In this document: positions 31,128-34,872 of the stretch, piece after piece
How the letters are laid out: every line of letters begins with the position of its first letter
Position numbering within the stretch: position 1 is the stretch's first letter
Notes under the pieces: generated by a model
What the model was told of the DNA's origin: nothing
Seen by the model: the letters and a program-made list of their open reading frames with translations, nothing else
Databases searched by the model: none
Translations under genes and position numbers: made by a program
Assembly (NCBI GenBank): GCA_949297075.1
Contig: CASFRX010000029.1
Location: forward strand, 1-34,872
Direction of reading: 5' to 3'
DNA from: an uncultured Oscillospiraceae bacterium
Lineage (GTDB): Bacteria > Bacillota > Clostridia > Oscillospirales > Acutalibacteraceae
DNA: 34,872 bases

Positions 31128-31922
31128 ATGAAACTGACAAACTACGGTATGCCCACATTGATTGAAACAAGCACGCTTGAAGAGTGTGCAAAACTGTGTG
31201 CGGAATTGGGTCTTGATTTCATTGAACTCAATATGAATATGCCTCAGTATCAGCTTGATAAAATTGATGTTGAATATTTCAAGAGTGTTGCAGATAAACA
31301 CGGCATTTACTACACCATTCACCTTGACGAAAATCTGAATGTCAGCGATTTCAATCCTTATGTTGCAGAAGCTTACACAAAAACCGTTGCCGATACTGTT
31401 GAAATTGCAAAACAGCTTGGTGTCAGAGTGATTAATATGCACATGGCAAGAGGTGTTTATTTCACCCTGCCTGACATAAAGGTTTATCTTTTCTCGGAGT
31501 ACAAAGAGCAGTATCTCAAAAGTATTACTGCGTTCAGAAGTATGTGTGAAAACGCTATCGGAGATGCCGATATAAAAATCTGTATCGAGAACTGCGACGG
31601 CTACGAAGATTTTCAGAAAGAAGCCATTGAATTGCTTTTGGAAAGCAATGTTTTTGCTTTGACTTTTGATGTGGGACATAATCACGACATTGGCGGAACG
31701 GACGAAGAATTCATTATGAAACACAAAGACTGTCTGCACCATATACATCTGCACGATGCAGAGGGTAAGAAAAACCACCTCGCACTCGGTACGGGCGAAA
31801 TGGAGATTGAAAAATATATTAGGCTCGCTGACGATCATAACTGCCGTGTGGTTTTGGAAACAAAGACCGTTGACGGATTGAAGCAATCTATTGAGTGGTT
31901 GAAAGGATATAAAAATGGATAA
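31128..31922 (+). CDS. Sugar isomerase/endonuclease IV-like TIM-barrel protein
   Basis: A 264-residue protein of the AP_endonuc_2 (xylose isomerase-like) TIM-barrel family. Metal-binding pattern residues appear at LDFIELNMNMP, YYTIHLDEN, VINMHMA, IKICIENCDG, ALTFDVGHNHDIGG, HHIHLHDAEGKKNHLALGTGEMEIE and VVLETK in order. Members isomerise or epimerise sugars or act on cyclitols and amino-sugars; the substrate here is unknown. It follows the HExxH gene after GAGGTG and overlaps the next gene by 8 bases. Confidence 0.82.
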   Translation: MKLTNYGMPTLIETSTLEECAKLCAELGLDFIELNMNMPQYQLDKIDVEYFKSVADKHGIYYTIHLDENLNVSDFNPYVAEAYTKTVADTVEIAKQLGVRVINMHMARGVYFTLPDIKVYLFSEYKEQYLKSITAFRSMCENAIGDADIKICIENCDGYEDFQKEAIELLLESNVFALTFDVGHNHDIGGTDEEFIMKHKDCLHHIHLHDAEGKKNHLALGTGEMEIEKYIRLADDHNCRVVLETKTVDGLKQSIEWLKGYKNG

Positions 31923-32811
31923 AAACGCTGCAATTAAATTTGTTTTACAAAATGCTCGACCCCTTGAGTTGGCAGTTTACAAATATTTCTTTGAAAACGC
32001 ATCAAATCAAGTGGTTGTCGATGAGCTTTCAAAATTTCAAAATTCCGACGGCGGTTTTGGCAATGCTCTTGAACCTGATTTTTTCAACCCCAATTCAAGT
32101 CCTATTGCAACAAATGATGCTATAATCACTCTTTACCGTGTAAACGCACTTAACAAAGACTCGGATATTGTAAAAGGAATTGTCAGATATCTTGAGTCTC
32201 ATGATTCTTTTGATGAAGATAAAAAACGTTGGTTGTTTGCGATAGACAGCAACAAGGATTATCCGCACGCGATATGGTGGCAGAAAAAAGGTGACGGTAT
32301 CAGCGGATTTAATCCGTCAATATCTTTGGCGGCATTTTTGATTTGCTACGGTAATCGCACTTCTCTTTCTGAAGAAATAATAAAAGAGGGTTTTGAGTAT
32401 CTTGAAAATACCGAAGAAATAAGCGGAGATTCATTGAAATGTTTTCTGCTTACATATGAGCTTTTGAAATCAAATAGCATTAAGGATATAATTGATTTGA
32501 AACATTTCAGAGTTTTGTTATGCAAAGCTGTTGACAATTCCATTTGCAAAGATATTTCAAAATACGGAGTTGAATATGTACCTATGCCATCCGACTTTTT
32601 CTCCGGCTCATATTTGGAATTCATCACGCTTGAAACAGAAACGCTGATAGCCACAGAAAAAGATATTTTAGGCAAACTGCAAATGGAAGACGGTGGCTTT
32701 GATATTACTTGGAAATGGTATACACCGTATCCCGAATTTGAAAAAGCAAGAGCTTGGTGGCGCCCTCGCATTACTATAGAAAAGCTTCTTTTTAATGAGG
32801 TGCAGATATGA
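31915..32811 (+). CDS. Prenyltransferase/squalene-oxidase-repeat-like (alpha/alpha toroid) protein
   Basis: A 298-residue soluble protein with two terpene-cyclase-like repeat motifs, FQNSDGGFGNALEPDF (about residues 41-56) and MEDGGFDITWKWYT (about 260-273), spaced by helical pairs as in an alpha/alpha toroid. No DxDD or DDxxD catalytic motif is obvious, so cyclase activity is uncertain. Such stand-alone toroid proteins are of unknown function in clostridia. It overlaps the previous gene by 8 bases and the next by 4. Confidence 0.65.
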   Translation: MDKNAAIKFVLQNARPLELAVYKYFFENASNQVVVDELSKFQNSDGGFGNALEPDFFNPNSSPIATNDAIITLYRVNALNKDSDIVKGIVRYLESHDSFDEDKKRWLFAIDSNKDYPHAIWWQKKGDGISGFNPSISLAAFLICYGNRTSLSEEIIKEGFEYLENTEEISGDSLKCFLLTYELLKSNSIKDIIDLKHFRVLLCKAVDNSICKDISKYGVEYVPMPSDFFSGSYLEFITLETETLIATEKDILGKLQMEDGGFDITWKWYTPYPEFEKARAWWRPRITIEKLLFNEVQI

Positions 32812-33596
32812 AACCTGAAATATTAAAACAAAATGAAAACAGTTGGAATGCGTTGGCTGAAGATTTCTTCGGTGTAACATCTTTGCCTATACTTGGCTGT
32901 TCAATTCCGACAGAGGATGAACTGCACCTTTTTCCTGACCTTAACGGCAAGGCTGTATTTGAAATGGGCTGCGGCAGCGGTCATTCGCTCAAATGGTGCG
33001 CAGAACACGGTGCAAAAGAGCTTCTCGGTCTTGATATATCCGAAGAACAACTTAAAACAGCAAAGAAATTGCTCGGCGAAAACGGGTATTCCTGTACACT
33101 CTTTCATCAGCCTATGGAAGATAACACAAACATTCCGCAGAATTATTTTGATGTTGTGTATTCAATCTACGCTATCGGTTGGACAACAGACCTTAAGAAA
33201 ACAATAAAAAATGCTGCATCTTATCTGAAACAAGGCGGCACATATATTTTCTCTTGGGATCATCCGCTGTTGCATTGTGTTGATTTGGAGAGCGTTGCTA
33301 TTTCGGGCGGTAACAGAACGGTTGCAACCGAAGAACGCATAATTTTCAGCGGCAACTATCTCGAAGAAGATTATTACACTTTCGAGAAATATGGTAATCC
33401 TCTTACTCTGCAAAACCGTAAACTTTCAACATACATAAACACCCTTGCTGATGCAGGCTTTGCTGTTGAAAGAGTTATTGAAGAAACAAGTGAAACTGTT
33501 CTTGAAAAGTCAAAGGACTTCAGTTCGGGTTATTATGCCGATTTCAAAGCGAAACATTTTCCTCTATCAATTGTTATTAAGGCAAGAAAGCTATGA
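32808..33596 (+). CDS. Class I SAM-dependent methyltransferase (array MT3)
   Basis: A 262-residue methyltransferase. Motif I is VFEMGCGSGHSLKWCAEHGA (about residues 47-66), then LLGLDISEEQL with the ribose-binding Asp, FDVVYSIYAIGWTTDL and a post-motif strand ending GGTYIFSWDHPLLH. This HP(L/I)LH segment is common in small-molecule methyltransferases. It differs in the substrate region from MT1 and MT2. It starts inside the end of the preceding gene (4-base overlap) with GAGGTG upstream. Confidence 0.82.
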   Translation: MKPEILKQNENSWNALAEDFFGVTSLPILGCSIPTEDELHLFPDLNGKAVFEMGCGSGHSLKWCAEHGAKELLGLDISEEQLKTAKKLLGENGYSCTLFHQPMEDNTNIPQNYFDVVYSIYAIGWTTDLKKTIKNAASYLKQGGTYIFSWDHPLLHCVDLESVAISGGNRTVATEERIIFSGNYLEEDYYTFEKYGNPLTLQNRKLSTYINTLADAGFAVERVIEETSETVLEKSKDFSSGYYADFKAKHFPLSIVIKARKL

Positions 33597-33612
33597 TTTT
33601 TGAGGTGTAGAA

Positions 33613-34020
33613 ATGTTTGAACTTGAACAAGTTTGCAATAAAAATATGTCACATTACAGCGAATATGAAAAAGTATTTGAAACTGATTTGAAGCAATATC
33701 AATCAAGAATTTATCCGTCTGAAAATGCAGATATTCTGCGTTGGTATCATATAAAAGCAGACGAAAAATATATCGGTGCAATTTGGTTAGAGAAGAATGC
33801 CAACGACGATTTCACTGTTTTAGGCGTTTTCATAGCAGATGAGCTTTACAGAAATAAAGGCATCGGTAAAGCAGCGATTGAACAAATAATCAATACCGAT
33901 TTTCAGTATATGCACACAAATAAAATACTCCTTCGTGTCCGTGAGGAAAACGAAAGAGCAATCAGATGTTATAAATCGGTTGGCTTTAAAGAAAATCGAA
34001 GATATAAAAAAATAATTTAA
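33613..34020 (+). CDS. GNAT family N-acetyltransferase
   Basis: A 135-residue acetyltransferase. Motif A is VLGVFIADELYRNKGIGKAAIEQI (about residues 68-91) with the acetyl-CoA loop RNKGIG; motif B follows in NERAIRCYKSVGF. It is short but complete for the family. The acceptor is unknown. GAGGTG lies about 8 bases before the ATG; 16 bases separate it from the preceding methyltransferase. Confidence 0.82.
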   Translation: MFELEQVCNKNMSHYSEYEKVFETDLKQYQSRIYPSENADILRWYHIKADEKYIGAIWLEKNANDDFTVLGVFIADELYRNKGIGKAAIEQIINTDFQYMHTNKILLRVREENERAIRCYKSVGFKENRRYKKII

Positions 34021-34051
34021 ATGTTATTGAAATGATATATGAGGCTTGATT

Positions 34052-34477
34052 ATGATTTACAGAAAATATGAAAGCAGGGATATTTCTGCAATACGAGATA
34101 TTCTCGAAAATGATTTAGGCTATAACTGTAAACTTGAAAACCTGAATAACCGTATTAATGAAATGATGAAACGGGGCAATTATCAGATTTTTGTTGCCTG
34201 CGACGATGGCAAAGTTGTCGGTTACATAGGTTGTGTCAATTATCTTGCGTTTGAACTTGAAAACGAAGGTATGAAGATAATCGCTCTCGCAGTTTCAAAG
34301 GAATATCGCAGAAAAGGTATCGGCACCGCATTGCTCAAAGTTGCAGAGCAATGGGCAAAAGAAAACAATATTGAAGTTATCCTTCTCAACAGCGGTTTAC
34401 CCAGAGAAGATGCACACGCTTTTTACGAATCACAAGGCTATTTCAAAAAGAGTTACGGATTTATAAAGAAGATATAA
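34052..34477 (+). CDS. GNAT family N-acetyltransferase
   Basis: A 141-residue acetyltransferase with motif A IIALAVSKEYRRKGIGTALLKVAEQWA (about residues 72-98), including RRKGIG, followed by VILLNSGLPREDAHAFYESQGY. The latter segment resembles aminoglycoside-type and related GNATs (SGxxRxxAHxFYExxGY). The acceptor remains unproven. The ATG at 34052 is chosen because GAGG (34041-34044) is 7 bases upstream; the longer frame from TTG 34046 is unlikely. Confidence 0.8.
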   Translation: MIYRKYESRDISAIRDILENDLGYNCKLENLNNRINEMMKRGNYQIFVACDDGKVVGYIGCVNYLAFELENEGMKIIALAVSKEYRRKGIGTALLKVAEQWAKENNIEVILLNSGLPREDAHAFYESQGYFKKSYGFIKKI

Positions 34478-34493
34478 CAATGGAGAAAAGTTT

Positions 34494-34751
34494 ATGATTA
34501 AAATAGCAACCCCAAACGACACAAGGATATTAGCAGAATTAGCAATACAAATGTGGAGCAATCACACGGTATCGGAACTTGAAGCAGATTTTGATGAGAT
34601 TGTTAATAGCAATGAGGCGGTATGCTTTATTAAATATGTTGATGATGTTCCCGTAGGTTTTGCACAGTGTCAGCTTCGCCACGATTATGTTGAGGGTACA
34701 CACTCATCTCCCGTCGGTTATCTGGAAGGAATATTTGCTGGGGTTAGATAG
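34494..34751 (+). pseudogene. Truncated AAC(6')-like aminoglycoside acetyltransferase gene
   Basis: The frame starts like AAC(6')-type GNATs: MIKIATPNDTRILAELAIQMW, then VGFAQCQLRHDYVEGTHSSPVGYLEGIF. The family then continues with the acetyl-CoA loop (RxxGxG/A), but here it changes to AGVR and stops after 85 residues. The acetyl-CoA site and the C-terminal half are missing, so the product cannot be active. The break lies at about 34735-34743, exactly where a minus-strand serine-recombinase-like frame ends. GGAG precedes the ATG, and it is the thirteenth gene of the array. Confidence 0.8.
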
Positions 34752-34872
34752 CGATACTTTTTACATCTACCATGTTGCGGCGGTCATGGTTGACAACTTG
34801 CGTCGGCTCCTGCTCGGTATCAACCTGTCCGACAAAGCTATAATGGATTTCGATTTTCCGGGTGTTGGTTTC
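34744..34872 (-). CDS. C-terminal end of a serine recombinase (partial, runs off window)
   Basis: An open minus-strand frame of 43 codons enters from the right edge and stops at TAA (34746-34744). It reads ETNTRKIEIHYSFVGQVDTEQ and ends MVDVKSIAI. The RKIEIHYxFVG segment resembles the DUF4368-type tail of large serine recombinases (TnpX-like) of clostridial mobilisable elements. Only the tail is visible, so the identification rests on a short match. Its stop lies within a few bases of the break in the AAC(6')-like gene, as expected if the recombinase sits at one end of an inserted element. Confidence 0.6.
   Translation of the reverse strand, partial: ETNTRKIEIHYSFVGQVDTEQEPTQVVNHDRRNMVDVKSIAI

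Noticed and set aside
31053..31886. Minus-strand open frame of 277 codons
   Set aside because: It is antisense to the TIM-barrel gene, with no ribosome-binding site or recognisable domain.
26657..34751. The tandem gene array as an integron cassette array
   Set aside because: No attC-like imperfect inverted repeats recur between the genes and no integron integrase is present; junctions are simple stop plus ribosome-binding sequences, often with overlapping start and stop.

Overview
The window looks like a chromosomal segment of a Gram-positive gut-type clostridium (Bacillota, probably an Oscillospiraceae/Ruminococcus-like lineage). The evidence is lipoprotein signal peptides, a class B sortase with an SPxTG-type substrate, an LCP wall-polymer ligase, a BMP-type nucleoside transporter, an EF-G2-like paralogue, a BspA/LRR surface protein with Cys/His repeats, TnpV, and strong AAGGAGG ribosome-binding sites. 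This placement is inferred from gene content; no rRNA or tRNA is present to test it.

Positions 1-17312 are a core-like, moderately GC-rich region. In order it holds a GtrA protein and a PrsA-like lipoprotein; a cell-wall block (small Thr-rich protein ending in an SPDTG sorting signal, class B sortase, LCP protein); a minus-strand D-2-hydroxyacid dehydrogenase; a purine-salvage block (xpt, BMP-type nucleoside-binding lipoprotein, ABC ATPase, two permeases); a minus-strand EF-G-like protein; and an overlapping set of oligopeptide-binding lipoprotein, VanZ-like protein and RlmD-type rRNA methyltransferase. Sigma-A promoters and intrinsic terminators separate most of these units.

Positions 17313-22263 carry a decayed gene fragment and a 1519-residue secreted multidomain protein. 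Positions 22264-26316 look accessory: a hairpin-dense non-coding stretch, a probable tyrosine-recombinase remnant, a small orphan gene, a minus-strand pair (ComEC-like metallo-beta-lactamase-fold protein plus multi-spanning membrane protein), and tnpV.

Positions 26460-34751 are the most striking part. A strong promoter drives a short leader ORF encoding an 18-residue peptide. A leader segment can pair with part of the following terminator hairpin, which is the layout of a translation-dependent attenuator. Immediately downstream are 13 tightly packed same-strand genes: five GNAT acetyltransferases, three SAM methyltransferases, a nucleotidyltransferase-fold protein, an HExxH protein, a TIM-barrel protein, an alpha/alpha-toroid-like protein and a small unknown. 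The last gene, AAC(6')-like, is cut in mid-domain where a minus-strand serine-recombinase-like reading frame begins and runs off the window. My best reading is an inducible operon of small-molecule-modifying, resistance-like enzymes whose distal end was interrupted by a mobile element.
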